The translations under genes were made by a program, and so were the position numbers. Below, one piece after another: positions 44,437 to 56,208 of a DNA stretch of 64,000 nucleotides (its first letter is position 1; every line of letters starts with the position of its first letter). Origin of the DNA: Dactylorhiza incarnata (Eukaryota > Streptophyta > Magnoliopsida > Asparagales > Orchidaceae); the NCBI GenBank assembly GCA_033032865.1, contig JAWHQI010000019.1, positions 13,868,001-13,932,000 on the forward strand, written 5' to 3'. Below the pieces are notes generated by a model. The model was given only the letters and a program-made list of their open reading frames with translations, did not search any database and was not told the origin of the DNA.

Positions 44437-45509
44437 TCCTTCTCCATTTTCTATTTATATATATTATTATTTTTATTCTATCGTTCATCTTCTTCCTCCC
44501 CGGTAATCGAGCCAGAGGAATTCGCGAGAGAAAGAGGGTTTCTCTTCCTTCCGTTGGCCGTCGTGGGAGCTCGAGAGCTCGGATTCATCGCCGGATCGTA
44601 AATTTGGTCAGCTCTCGCCGTGCTCGTCGTGTGTGTGGCCGTGTTTGAGCCGATCCTTGGCGTGGCGGGGCTTGTTTTCGTCGCCGGAGCAGTGTTGCGG
44701 AGAGTTCCCGTTGGCGTCGGCGGTGGTTGTGAGGCCTCCCGGTCGTGGTTTTCGCTTCGGCAAGCGGCGTCGGCTTCCGATTCAGGCAAGAAAACCACCT
44801 CTCCTTCTTCCCCCTTCGTCCCTTGTTTGAGATGGATTAGGATTCGGGATTTTCCAGTTATTGATTTTGGGAAGATGTTTTTAATCATATAATTTGTAAA
44901 TGGTAGCAATTCAAAATGCCATTTAGTGGGATGAACAGCATACCATTGTGATTTTTTGCCGTCATTTTGGTAAATCGCCTACTTCTTTATAATATTTAAG
45001 TAGCTGAGTTAATAATATTGGATTTACAGTGGTTGTTTCAGCTGGCACTGCACTAGCTGATTTTTGATTGTCCAAATCATAAAAAAAAAAATCGTATTCT
45101 TTGGGTTGCGCTTAGGTAACTTATTGAGAGTGGGAAGAATGAATTCTATATTTCAATTTTTGTTATGAAGAATAATGTACCCAAATACCTCAATGATTGA
45201 TCTCTTGAAAATAGTTCATTAAGGCCTGTTTTGTTGATGTTTATTTTTTTTCTAGAATTTTAGATATCTGTCAATTCAACTATCCATTGCTACTCAAAAC
45301 ATTCAGGATTCCTAATGTTTGGTGTTCCTATTTAGTGTTTCAAGTCTCATAACTATGTGATAAGAATCAAAACAAAGAACCAATCAACCAAAAATTACTT
45401 GGCCGTCGACCACTCTTACAAGGGTCTTCATTTTGAAACTTTCTAATGCTTTTTTTTTATTCTTTGAATGGATCAATGGAGTTCAAATGTTCTTTCCTAT
45501 TTATTAGTA

Positions 45510-45752
45510 TTATGACTCCTTTTTAAGTTTATATATAAGCATTTGATGGAATGAATAAAGGCATCCCATTTCCTCTAGAAGCTTGAGCTCTTTCCATCCT
45601 CTCTCTAGGCCTCCGAGATCTTCTCTACCTTTTTTCGTTGCTAGCCATTGGTCAAAGACCATGCCACCGCTATCACCACCTCCACCATTGACGAGCTTAG
45701 TACCATTGTTACTGAGCTTGTTGATTGTGGTTGTTACTGTCGATTGGTCCAC
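45510..45752 (-). other. unrecognised 80-codon frame in the D LTR (second copy 51994-52236)
   Basis: The minus-strand frame starting MDQSTVTTTINKLSNNG, with a GGGGDSGG stretch and a Lys/Glu/Leu-rich second half, is identical in translation in the two LTRs. I do not recognise a family. It lies antisense to the LTR's own transcript. It could be a captured exon or chance. The ATG is in a plausible context but there is no supporting promoter. Confidence 0.25.
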
Positions 45753-46365
45753 CAGAAAAGTCCATGTTTGCTGATCTTAGCAGCATGCTCCTAAAAGAGA
45801 ACCATTTCCTTTTTGGTTGTCAATGCAGCAATACTTTCCTTTGCACTTTTTGCTGCTCATTCACTTTGCAATCATAATGGTCGTAGATCCTTATTCCAAA
45901 GCTTGCCATATCAATAGTTTTTTTTCTCACCCATTCGGCCTCTTGTGAATAAGTAATGCCCTAGACATTATAGACTACCCCCTGTTGCCTGAAGAGTATC
46001 CGTTTTTGCTTCTGGGGCTACTTCCTGTTCCTAGTGAGGGCGTTGCTTCTGCGGCATTATTAGCATTTCATTTCAGTGATTATTCTGAAAGAGTTCTAAT
46101 TTCCTTTAGTTATTTGTAAAATCTAAGATCTATATATTTCTTATCTGTACCTCTTAAATTATGCTGCCAACTGGGTAATTACGCTAAAACTCAATTAAAG
46201 GATTTTCTTGGCATGGTTTTATACTAACAGATATTCTATATCAACTTCTAAAATTTTAAATTGTACTTCTTGTCCTATAGTTATAATTTTATTTAGGGTG
46301 CTGATTGGATTTTTACCCAGCTAGTTTCACTTGAGTGATCAAGTCCTTCAATACCCTCTTTTAAT

Positions 46366-46590
46366 TCAATGAATACCCCATAATTCTTCTACTTCTTTAC
46401 AACACGGAGCATTTTCTTTAGCAATTCTTTCCAGTGCTTCTTGTCTTGTTATCACATCTTCACGAATTTGATTAGATTTAAAACAATCATTTTCAGTAAA
46501 CCCAGCGTGCATGAAGTAAATCATATTGTACAAAGGAGTTGTACCATCACCAATCCTCCATGTAGAAGGGTAGTTAGGATCCCGTTCCAA
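46366..46590 (-). pseudogene. fragment resembling the C-terminus of a prokaryotic-type sugar amidotransferase (WbpG-like)
   Basis: The minus-strand frame of 74 codons (first codon TTG) reads DPNYPSTWRIGDGT, then a YN-x2-Y block, GFTENDCF, SNQIRE, ITRQEALE and a charged end before TGA. As I recall the N-acetyl sugar amidotransferase / PP-loop family, these blocks occur in this order near its C-terminus. No matching upstream part is visible; the similarity starts abruptly near 46585. The second LTR has the same frame with two residue differences (52844-53068). Not part of any retrotransposon function I know. The assignment rests on motif memory and needs a database search. Confidence 0.45.
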
Positions 46591-48282
46591 TCATTGACAC
46601 TTTCATCCTTACAGAAAAGTGATCATTTATGGTGTCTTGTCGTGCCTTATTCATCATACTGTTACGAGAAGTTCGTTGGGAGTCAAGTTTGGATTCACCA
46701 AGTGTTTTCTTTTGACCTTTGAGTGTTGTTCTGGTGTTTGGCCTTTGTGTTAAGTTATCTTCGTCTTGTTCTGACACCAAGCCTTGCATGGTGTCGTCTT
46801 GCTAAAATCTTCGACCGGGTTGTAAGTTAAATGTTAATTTATAGATTAATTGTCGAGTCTGGTGCTTTCTGATCCTCTCGTCTTGAGTTGTGGTTACAAC
46901 TTTCTGAAATCCTGTTCCCCCGCCTGGCACTCTGTTTGCTATGTTGGATTTATGAGCTATGTATGTTATGTTGACTAATTCCCCGGGATAGTTTCGGTGA
47001 GTGGTTCTTCATCTCTATGATCTTCGTTGTTTAGATGTTCTGAGTATTTTCTGGTAAACTGCACCGTGGTATAGTTGTATACTTATATATATACATATAC
47101 TTATATGTATGATTGTGCACCCTGCTTCTGGTGCTATGTGTGAGTCTGTTGTGCGTGTGAGCTGAAGGTCACCGCCACAGCGCCTCTTTTGGGCTGTTGG
47201 TTTGGGTGGATTGGAGTCACCACCGCAGCACTCCTGTTTGGTTTTTGGGCTGCGGACTTTGGTGGAGATACCACCGTCGCAGTGCCTTCTTTTGGGGGAC
47301 GCTTTTCCCTCGAGCTGATCAATCTCAAGTTCTCAAGCACATATGCTTATATATGTGTATTATGATAGTAAATGTATGACTATCACCTCTGAGCCGCAAT
47401 GGCGGACATGTGGTGGGCTTTGATTATGTTGACTATTACCTTCTGGTGCAGGCTTTTCTTCATACCGAGTACACTCGTTTGAGCTGGCTCAGGTTGTTGT
47501 AAGATTATAGATGTTTATCTGCTTAGCTTTTCCTTCCTGCACTCTTTTACTTCTGATGCTGCTAATCTTGGTTTTCTTGCACCCTTTTTGGGCTGAGGCA
47601 TTCTTTTCTTATGAATGTCTCAGGTTCAGGTCTTTAGCTGTCGCAGGTGTTAGAGCAGCGTCGTTCAGGTCTCCTGTCGAGGCCCTTCCCCTCTTCTAGG
47701 TAAGAGGCAGTTTCTTTCTGTTGTTTTCCTTCTTCCCTGCTGGTCGTGTCAGTTGTTGGCGCCCGTATGCTTTTATCTTTAGATTACTTGCTAGTAGTAT
47801 TGTTGTTACTTTCAGGTTGTTTACCTACTTGCTCTCTGGGAAGCTTTATGCTAGGGTGCATTAGTTACTTTATTGATATAAAAATGTCATCCTTGCATAT
47901 CATGACTTTTAATAAATGTCACATATTTTGAAAATCGTAGAAATCCTTTCTTACTATACTAAGCATAGATATGTGCATATCATTTCTGGAACGTTTATTT
48001 TCATGCTCATGTAGGCTAAAAACAAACCTATTTTTCCGCTACGTATGTATAGTTTCCTACTTGTGGACTAGATGATCCACCGGACCGAGGGACGCGGTCT
48101 TAAGCTAAAGTGAAAAATTTCTCTTTTAATCCAAACACATATATGTCTTTTATAAAATTATCGGAGGAAGTACTTGCCTGAGCGTCTGTAGTCGTCTCCT
48201 GCAGGCGTGGCATCACGACGCATATTTTCCCTTGCTCTGATAATATGTTTTATATTCTTGGGAAAATGCGGGTTGTGACAGT

Positions 48283-48295
48283 TGGTATCAGAGCC
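48283..48295 (+). other. element D primer-binding site
   Basis: TGGTATCAGAGCC, the perfect complement of the initiator tRNA-Met 3' end, lies two bases after the LTR. Confidence 0.95.
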
Positions 48296-48967
48296 AGGTT
48301 AGCCGGGTTGCTGTGATAGTCTGGTTGCCCGGTTAACCGCCTGGTGAGAACCGTCATTCATTGCATACACACACCGAAGGGTCATCAGTATGTCTTGGCT
48401 GAAGCATGAACACTACACTCATAGCATGATAAGAAGTATACGGGGCATATAATGTAGTATGGGATGCATAATATGTGTTTGTATATGGATCCTCATAGGT
48501 GATAACATACGACTGTTATGTAGTATGGGATGCATAACGTAGGTCGCATGCGTGTCCATTAGATTTTCTTTTTCGTTGCATGCGATAATATGTAGTATGG
48601 GATGCATAAGATCGCATGTGTACGCCGCTCATAGCATGCATTAAGGCCTTTTTTAGATTGCATAGCACTGCATATGCATCATAACATAGCATTAACACAC
48701 GTGCCAAGCTAAAGACATACATGATGACGCTCGTACACACATGATTTGAAATAAAATTTGGCATTCATGCATTTATATTATATGCACGTAAGTTGATAGG
48801 ATGATGGTATATCATCCTAAGTTAAGCATAACATCATTTCATAAATTCCCAGAGCAAGGTAACAGCAAGAGCAAGTATCTACTCTTTTCTGATCTGTATC
48901 GAGTTAAGAAATTCTGGTTCCTAGCTGTTGCGTCTTAAGCTAGGTGTATTGATGTGTTCGTTCATAA
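48296..48967 (+). other. element D leader with repeated TAGTATGGGATGCATA words
   Basis: No coding frame. TGTAGTATGGGATGCATA occurs three times, at about 48453, 48521 and 48593, about 70 bp apart. The separating sequence is related but diverged. It could be a packaging or regulatory segment; this is inference. Confidence 0.6.
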
Positions 48968-49165
48968 TTGCAGTCGATGACTCTAGAGCGTCGTGCGTCG
49001 GAGTCGGCTCTCCGGTTAGAGGGGAAACCCTTATGTGCGCTTAGTGAGGCGGTGACTAAAGAGTTGCGTCGGAGTATCGAGGCGTTGTTGAGGCAAATGG
49101 TTGTGAAACAAGCGCAGTTTTTTTTTTGCCCAGGTGTTTTTCAGGTTAAGGTTTTGACCTAGTTT
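48968..49165 (+). pseudogene. element D gag start fragment
   Basis: A short frame, MTLERRASESALRLEGKPL..., lies where chromovirus gag begins, after the leader. It is alpha-helical in character and ends after about 64 codons. No capsid or zinc-knuckle part follows, so the rest of gag is deleted. Confidence 0.5.
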
Positions 49166-49456
49166 ATTCGTTGGCTTGCGAATGTGGATTTGGATTTTTG
49201 TTATCTCAATTTTGTGTGAGTTAAGGTAGAGGATGTGGAGCGTGCCTTCTTTTTATTTGAGTTTTACTCGACGTTTAGGCTATAGAGCTTCGCAGGCGGT
49301 CATTGTTAGGTTATCGATTGTTGAGCTGTTTTTCCCCACAGGTGATTTCAGGTTAGATTCTGATCTAACTCTTAGCTTTCAGCGTTTGTACTAGATTGTT
49401 TTCGCTCGATTAGTTGCGTATCCAATTTTATAGGAGAATTTAAGGTAAAGAACCAT

Positions 49457-49684
49457 TAGGCGCGCGTCCTTCTCGATTCTGGTGCTACCCACACGTGTGT
49501 GGCTAGGACTTTAGTAGAGCATCGTGGTTTGACCCTCGATCGGGTTGGTGATCCCCTTAGGGTTAAGTTTCCCCTCTGTTGTTTCTATGGTGTCGAATCA
49601 GGGCTTTCAGAGTTGTCCTGTCTTCTTAGGTGGTTTCTTAGCTTTGCTAATTTAAAGGTGCTAGACCTGGAGCTTTCGTTGTGA
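49457..49684 (+). pseudogene. element D protease fragment
   Basis: RVLLDSGATHTCVA (about 49463-49505) is the aspartic protease active-site motif of gypsy elements with the D-S-G triplet intact. The frame continues 60 codons and then stops. It is followed at about 49720 by decayed sequence. Confidence 0.8.
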
Positions 49685-49904
49685 TTTTTGGGTTTGGGCT
49701 GGTGGTCCAGGTTTGATGTTGTTATCCAACGCAAGGTAAAGCATTTGGTCTTTAAGCTGGACATCGGTCAACCCTCGAGCCTGTTTGGCTTTCCGCGCAA
49801 TGTTTCCCCGATTGTTGCCGCGATGTGTGCCAGGAGCCTTTAGTTTCCAATGATGTTGCTTACCTTGTTTCTATATTAGAAACTTGTAGTAGTTTGTTGT
49901 GTAT

Positions 49905-50162
49905 CGAGGATTTTCTTCCCTGTGGTGCGAGATCTCGCTGATGTTTTTGTCGTTAGTCTCCCTGGTTTTCTACCTGTGAGAGTTGAGGAGTTTGTTTCTG
50001 ACCTTGAGCCGGGTACTTGTCTTATTGCTAAGGCACCGTACCCTTTGGCCCCGCGTGTGTTACGAGAGTTGCGCACTCAGATAGATGAGTGGTTGCAGTG
50101 TGGCTTTTTCTGGCCTAGTTCCTTGCCCCGGAGTGCTCTCGTCTTGTTCGTAAAGAAGAAAG
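49905..50162 (+). pseudogene. element D reverse transcriptase N-terminal fragment
   Basis: VVRDLADVF...LPGF...DLEPGT..I.KAPYPLAP.ELREL-like sequence ending in ALVLFVKKK is the segment directly upstream of the gypsy RT palm. Nothing of the YVDD region, RNase H, integrase or chromodomain follows. About 290 bp later comes the polypurine tract, so nearly all of pol is deleted. Confidence 0.85.
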
Positions 50163-50450
50163 TTAGTTCAAAGTTTTTAAAGGTTGATCCTCGTTTAGGC
50201 TTCCTTTAGTTTGGGATCCGCAAGTCAGATGTTCCGCGATCCGCTTTCTGTTCTCGGTTTGGACATTTCGAGTTCTTGGTAATGTCCTTTTTCTTTTTCT
50301 TTTTTGGGGTAATCTTATCCGCATCCGTTTTCCTAGACCTTTTCGGTTAGCGTTTCTATCTAGCGCGTGTGAGCTTACCTCTCCCTTTGCTCTTTTCATT
50401 CGTTGTTTTCTAAGTTTCGGTTCTAAGTTTCGGGACGAAACTTTCTTTTT

Positions 50451-50461
50451 GGTGGGGTGAC
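50451..50461 (+). other. element D polypurine tract
   Basis: GGTGGGGTGAC directly precedes the 3' LTR start TGTAACGCC and follows a CGGGACGAAACTTTC stretch, as is usual in this lineage. Confidence 0.85.
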
Positions 50462-53400
50462 TGTAACGCCCCTGTTTTTCCAGGAATTATTTTAATCCTT
50501 CTTTGACGTCATTTTTCTCGTAAGGGCGTTACGTCAGTGCGAAGTTAGCGGTGCGCCGTCGTTTGCGCATTTTCACGTTCGTTCGGTATATTAGACCAAA
50601 TTTTGGAGTGTGCCGGATTTGGAAAATTTTACGTTAGAAAATTAAATTATTTAATTTTAGAGAGGCTCGTCGAAGTTTCGTTGCGATCCGAGCGTTTTTA
50701 GAGCCCCGGTGATTTTCCGAAGATTTGTTTATTTATCGTCGCCTCAATCTTCAAAAATTTATATCTTGAGTTTGGCTCGTCGGATTTTGATTCCGCCTTC
50801 TCCGTTGGATTTGTAGCGCCGACATTTGTCTTCGGTGCGTTTTTCGTTGGTTTCGGCAACCGTTGGTTCGGCCCTTCTTTTCTCATTCCTCCCCGAAATT
50901 TATATCATATATATAAATATCCTTCTCCATTTTCTATTTATATATATTATTATTTTTATTCTATCGTTCATCTTCTTCCTCCCCGGTAAATCGAGCCAGA
51001 GGAATTCGCGAGAGAAAGAGGGTTTCTCTTCCTTCCGTTGGCCGTCGTGGGAGCTCGAGAGCTCGGATTCATCGCCGGATCGTAAATTTGGTCAGCTCTC
51101 GCCGTGCTCGTCGTTGTGTGGCCGTGTTTGAGCCGATCCTTGGCGTGGCGGGGCTTGTTTTAGTCGCCGGAGCGGTGTTGCGGAGAGTTCCCGTTGGCGT
51201 CGGCGGTGGTTGTGAGGCCTCCCGGTCGTGGTTTTCGCTTCGGCAAGCGGCGTCGGCTTCCGATTCAGGCAAGAAAACCACCTCTCCTTCTTCCCCCTTC
51301 GTCCCTTGTTTGAGATGGATTAGGATTCGGGATGTTCCAGTTATTGATTTTGGGAAGATGTTTTTAATCATATAATTTGTAAATGGTAGCAATTCAAAAT
51401 GCCATTTAGTGGGATGAACAGCATACCATTGTGATTTTTTGCCGTCATTTTGGTAAATCGCCTACTTCTTTATAATATTTAAGTAGCTGAGTTTTTGATA
51501 TTGGATTTACAGTGGTTGTTTCAGCTGGCACTGCACTAGCTGATTTTTGATTGTCCAAATCTTAAAAAAAAAAATCGTATTCTTTGGGTTGCCGCTTAGG
51601 TAACTTATTGAGAGTGGGAAGAATGAATTCTATATTTCAATTTTTGTTATGAAGAATAATGTACCCAAATACCTCAATGATTGATCTTTTGAAAATAGTT
51701 CATTAAGGCCTGTTTTGTTAATGTTTATTTTTTTTCTAGAATTTTAGATATCTGTCAATTCAACTATCCATTGCTACTCAAAACATTCAGGATTCCTAAT
51801 GTTTGGTGTTCCTATTTAGTGTTTCAAGTCTCATAACTATGTGATAAGAATCAAAACAAAGAACCAATCAACCAAAAATTACTTGGCCGTCGACCACTCT
51901 TACAAGGGTCTTCATTTTGAAACTTTCTAATGCTTTTTTTTTATTCTTTGAATGGATCAATGGAGTTCAAATATTCTTTCCTATTTATTAGTATTATGAC
52001 TCCTTTTTAAGTTTATATATAAGCATTTGATGGAATGAATAAAGGCATCCCATTTCCTCTAGAAGCTTGAGCTCTTTCCATCCTCTCTCTAGGCCTCCGA
52101 GATCTTCTCTACCTTTTTTCGTTGCTAGCCATTGGTCAAAGACCATGCCACCGCTATCACCACCTCCACCATTGACGAGCTTAGTACCATTGTTACTGAG
52201 CTTGTTGATTGTGGTTGTTACTGTCGATTGGTCCACCAGAAAAGTCCATGTTTGCTGATCTTAGCAGCATGCTCCTAAAAGAGAACCATTTCCTTTTTGG
52301 TTGTCAATGCAGCAATACTTTCCTTTGCACTTTTTGCTGCTCATTCACTTTGCAATCATAATGGTCGTAGATCCTTATTCCAAAGCTTGCCATATCAATA
52401 GTTTTTTTCTCACCCATTCGGCCTCTTGTGAATAAGTAATGCCCTAGACATTATAGACTACCCCCTGTTGCCTGAAGAGTATCCGTTTTTGCTTCTGGGG
52501 ATACTTCCTGTTCCTAGTGAGGGTGTTGCTTCTGCGGCATTATTAGCATTTCATTTCAGTGATTATTCTGAAAGAGTTCTAATTTCCTTTAGTTATTTGT
52601 AAAATCTAAGATCTATATATTTCTTATCTGTACCTCTTAAATTATGCTGCCAACTGGGTAATTACGCTAAAACTCAATTAAAGGATTTTCTTGGCATGGT
52701 TTTATACTAACAGATATTCTATGTTTAATAGTATCAACTTCTAAAATTTTAAATTGTACTTCTTGTCCTATAGTTATAATTTTAGGATTTTTACCCAGCT
52801 AGTTTCACTTGAGTGATCAAGTCCTTCAATACCATCTTTTAATTCAATGAATACCCCATAATTCTTCTACTTCTTTACAACGCGGAGCATTTTCTTTAGC
52901 AATTCTTTCCAGTGCTTCTTGTCTTGTTATCACATCTTCACTAATTTGATTAGATTTAAAACAATCATTTTCAGTAAACCCAGCGTGCATGAAGTAAATC
53001 ATATTGTACAAAGGAGTTGTACCATCACCAATCCTCCATGTAGAAGGGTAGTTAGGATCCCGTTCCAATCATTGACAATTTCATCCTTACAGAAAAGTGA
53101 TCATTTATGGTGTCTTGTCGTGCCTTATTCATCATACTGTTACGAGAAGTTCGTTGGGAGTCAAGTTTGGACTCACCAAGTGTTTTCTTTTGACCTTTGA
53201 GTGTTGTTCTGGTGTTTGGCCTTTGTGTTAAGTTACCTTCGTCTTGTTCTGACACCAAGCCTTGCATGGTGTCGTCTTGCTAAAATCTTCGACCGGGTTG
53301 TAAGTTAAATGTTAATTTATAGATTAATTGCCGAGTCTGGTGCTTTCTGATCCTCTCGTCTTGAGTTGTGGTTACAACTTTCTGAAATCCTGTTCCCCCG

Positions 53401-54762
53401 CCTGGCACTCCTCTATTTGCTATGTTGGATTTATGAGCCATGTATGTTATGTTGACTAATTCCCTGGGATAGTTTCGTTGAGTGGTTCTTGATCTCTATG
53501 ATCTTCGTTGTTTAGATGTTCTGAGTATTCTCTGGTAAACTGCACCGTGGTATAGTTGTATACTTATATATATACATATACTTATATGTATGATTGTGCA
53601 CCCTGCTTCTGGTGCTATGTGTGAGTCTGTTGTGCGTGTGAGCTGAAGGTCACCGCCACAGCGCCTCTTTTGGGTTGTTGGTTTGGGTGGATTGGAGTCA
53701 CCGCCGCAGCACTCCTGTTTGGTTTTTGGGCTGCGGACTTTAGTGGAGATACCACCGTCGCAGTGCCTTCTTTTGGGGGACGCTTTTCCCTCGAGCTGAT
53801 CAGTCTCAAGTTCTTAAGCACATATGCTTATATATGTGTATTATGATAGTATATGTATGACTATCACCTCTGAGCCGCAATGGCGGACATGTGGTGGGCT
53901 TTGATTGTGTTGACTATTACCTTCTAGTGCAGGCTTTTCTTCTTACCGAGTACACTCGTTTGAGCTGGCTCGGGTTGTGGTAAGATTATAGATGTTTATC
54001 TGCTTAGCTTTTCCTTCCTGCACTCTTTTACTTCTGATGCTGCTAATCTTGGTTTTCTTGCACCCTTTTTGGGCTGAGGCATTCTTTTCTTATGAATATC
54101 TCAGGTTCAGGTCTTTAGCTGCCACAGGTGTTAGAGCAGCGTCGTTCAGGTCTCCTGTCGAGGCCCTTCCCCTCTTCTAGGTAAGAGGCAGTTTCTTTCT
54201 GTTGTTTTCCTTCTTCCCTGCGAGTTCGTGTCAGTTGTTGGCGCCCGTATGCTTTTATCTTTAGATTACTTGCTAGTAGTATTGCTGTTACTTTCAGGTT
54301 GTTTACCTACTTGCTCTCTGGGAAGCTTTATGCTAGGGTGCATTAGTTACTTTATTGATATAAAAATGTCATCCTTGCATATCATGACTTTTAATAAATG
54401 TCACATATTTTGAAAATCGTAGAAATCCTTTCTTACTATACTAAACATAGATATGTGCATATCATTTCTGGAACGTTTATTTTCATGCTCATGTAGGCTA
54501 AAAACAAACCTATTTTTCCGCTACGTATGCATAGTTTCCTACTTGTGGACTAGATGATCCACCGGACCGAGGGACGCGGTCTTAAGCTAAAGTGAAAAAT
54601 TTCTCTTTTAATCCAAACACATATATGTCTTTTATAAAATTATCTGAGGAAGTACTTGCCTGAGCGTCTGTAGTCGTCTCCTGCAGGCGTGGCATCACGA
54701 CGCGTATTTTCCCTTGCTCTGATAATATGTTTTATATTCTTGGGAAAATGCGGGTTGTGACA
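50462..54762 (+). repeat. element D 3' LTR
   Basis: 4301 bp, the near-identical partner of 43938-48280. The largest visible difference is a shorter segment around 50886-50905, where the 5' LTR has an extra AT-rich stretch (about 44365-44420). There is also a short deletion near 52784. Confidence 0.93.
52844..53068 (-). pseudogene. second LTR copy of the amidotransferase-like fragment
   Basis: Same 74-codon minus-strand frame as 46366-46590, with two residue differences (R/S after SNQI, C/R near the end). The two copies were a single sequence when D inserted, so the similarity to WbpG-like proteins predates the insertion. Confidence 0.45.
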
Positions 54763-55080
54763 CATTTTCTTCAGGTGCTCAACCATCTCATAACAACTCA
54801 TGTTCTCATGTTGCTTCTGAAGCTCAGAGTTCATAGTCGTGAGCATAAGGCATTCAACATCCAAGGAGTCATCTCCATACTTCTTATAAGTATCTTTATT
54901 TGCACGTGGTGCATTAGAGGCTGGCTCTTCAGGGGGATCTTCTTCCAAGACATAGAGCTTGCGCTCTTGCCTGAGAACAATTCTCAGGTTTCTATACCAG
55001 TCTAAGAAATTTGTCCCATTTAGCTTATCCTTCTCAAGGATCGCTCTCAGGGACAAGGCGGAGTGAGATCCACTTGCCAT
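54763..55080 (-). pseudogene. copia C gag N-terminal part
   Basis: The ATG at 55080 (minus strand) starts MASGSHSALSLRAILEKDKL, very close to copia E gag. The frame continues to HLKKM at the D boundary, and resumes as FQGQARQERFD at 43937 when D and one CATTT are removed. So D landed in a gag that was open at this point. Confidence 0.92.
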
Positions 55081-56208
55081 GGATATTCTACAAGGAATTT
55101 TGCAAAGTTAAACTTTAGTACTATATTTCAAAATACATTTTATATATATTTTAATAAGGACTTTTATTAAAGAGCTCCCACTATTTTAATCAAATCAATA
55201 ACTCTTGATATCGATTCGGAGAGTTTATGCGAGCTACTCTCTTAGTGGACAAGATCCGTATTTCACCAACACCACGAGTCCGCTTTGACGTTCCTCTCAT
55301 AATGCGGTTATTTAGGTAGACAACATTTGTCAATTGCATCACTATGCAACTCGTATGGTTGGTGAATAACTCTTTATTCGCATCCATCATATGGAGCATG
55401 CCAACCCTATGCCTCTAGGCACTCAACCTTTGAGGTTACCGAGTTAAGTTTGACCTGATGTCGACAGTGGGATATCACAATTATCCGCTCGCACCCTTAC
55501 CAGGATAGATTAATGCACCTTGCTTTGGCAAGCCCACACTTCATCGATCGAGGCAGGAAGAGTGTCATCCATCGGAAGGCATCTGAGTACTTAATATTAG
55601 ATAAGGGATTTTTATTTCAAGTGATTAACATTTAATCATGATTAACATTTAATCACAGTGCACAAGCAGAAAATAAAATTACAACATTCACATTCCAAAT
55701 ACATCCCAGATGTGCACAAAAACAGTCTATCAACACTTTGACAAACCAGGGCTAAATCTGAGCATTTAGAACACTTTTAAATCTCCAGATTTACATGTAT
55801 TGGACATGTGAACAGCAACTCCACAAGTGCAGTAGACAAGCTCGTCTCTCATGTCAGATTCAATAATCTAAACATTTGGTTTCACAAACCATTTTGAGGG
55901 ACGGTTACTGCAGAGGAGAAACAACCTCTGAAACATGAAAATCGCAACGCAATCATATGCGTTCCTGGCGGGGTTCCAAGGGGCCGCGCCCCTGGCGGTG
56001 GTCTCACTGACCGATCAGCGAGCGGGGTCAAGAGGCAGAGCCCTTGCGGGGTGCGAGGCAGAGCCCCGACCAAATTTTGAAATCCCACCACCAGAAACCA
56101 CACAAAATCACATCAAATGTGATATTCCAAGAAGAAATTAGGGCTTTTAGAACGCTTCTAAATGTCCCAATTTACACGCACTTGACTTCAACCTAGCTTT
56201 GATACCAC
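55081..56208 (-). other. copia C leader with primer-binding site and hairpins
   Basis: TGGTATCAAAGC (minus strand; plus 56196-56207) is the initiator tRNA-Met site next to the LTR. GC-rich hairpin units (AGGGGCCGCGCCCCT at about 55978-55993, GAGGCAGAGCCC-type at about 56030-56075) parallel those of copia E but are fewer and more diverged. The rest of the leader is also homologous to E's. Confidence 0.75.

Larger units (their letters stand above)
43938..48280 (+). repeat. element D 5' LTR
   Basis: 4343 bp. The first nine bases after the T (GTAACGCCC, 43939-43947) form an inverted repeat with GGGCGTTAC at 44000-44008. A TATA box (TATATATAAATA, about 44425-44436) puts the start of transcription near 44465, leaving a leader of almost 3.8 kb within R and U5. 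Two minus-strand protein-like frames lie in it (45510-45752 and 46366-46590). Differences from the right LTR are small indels and scattered changes. Confidence 0.93.
43938..54762 (+). mobile_element. Tekay/Del-like Ty3/gypsy element D with 4.3-kb LTRs and gutted interior
   Basis: Two long direct repeats start TGTAACGCCCC and end GGGTTGTGACA, with target duplication CATTT (43933-43937 and 54763-54767). The initiator tRNA-Met primer-binding site TGGTATCAGAGCC follows the first LTR by two bases, and a GGTGGGGTGAC purine tract precedes the second. The long LTRs, the TGTAACGCC start and the gypsy-type fragments inside fit the Tekay/Del chromovirus lineage. Only scraps of gag, protease and RT remain in 2.2 kb. 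The LTRs are highly similar, so it moved recently, probably with proteins from another element. Confidence 0.93.

Noticed and set aside
43938..54762. Tandem segmental duplication of about 4.3 kb containing genes
   Set aside because: The repeats begin TG and end CA, are flanked by CATTT duplicates, a primer-binding site and a polypurine tract, and contain retroelement fragments between them, so they are LTRs.
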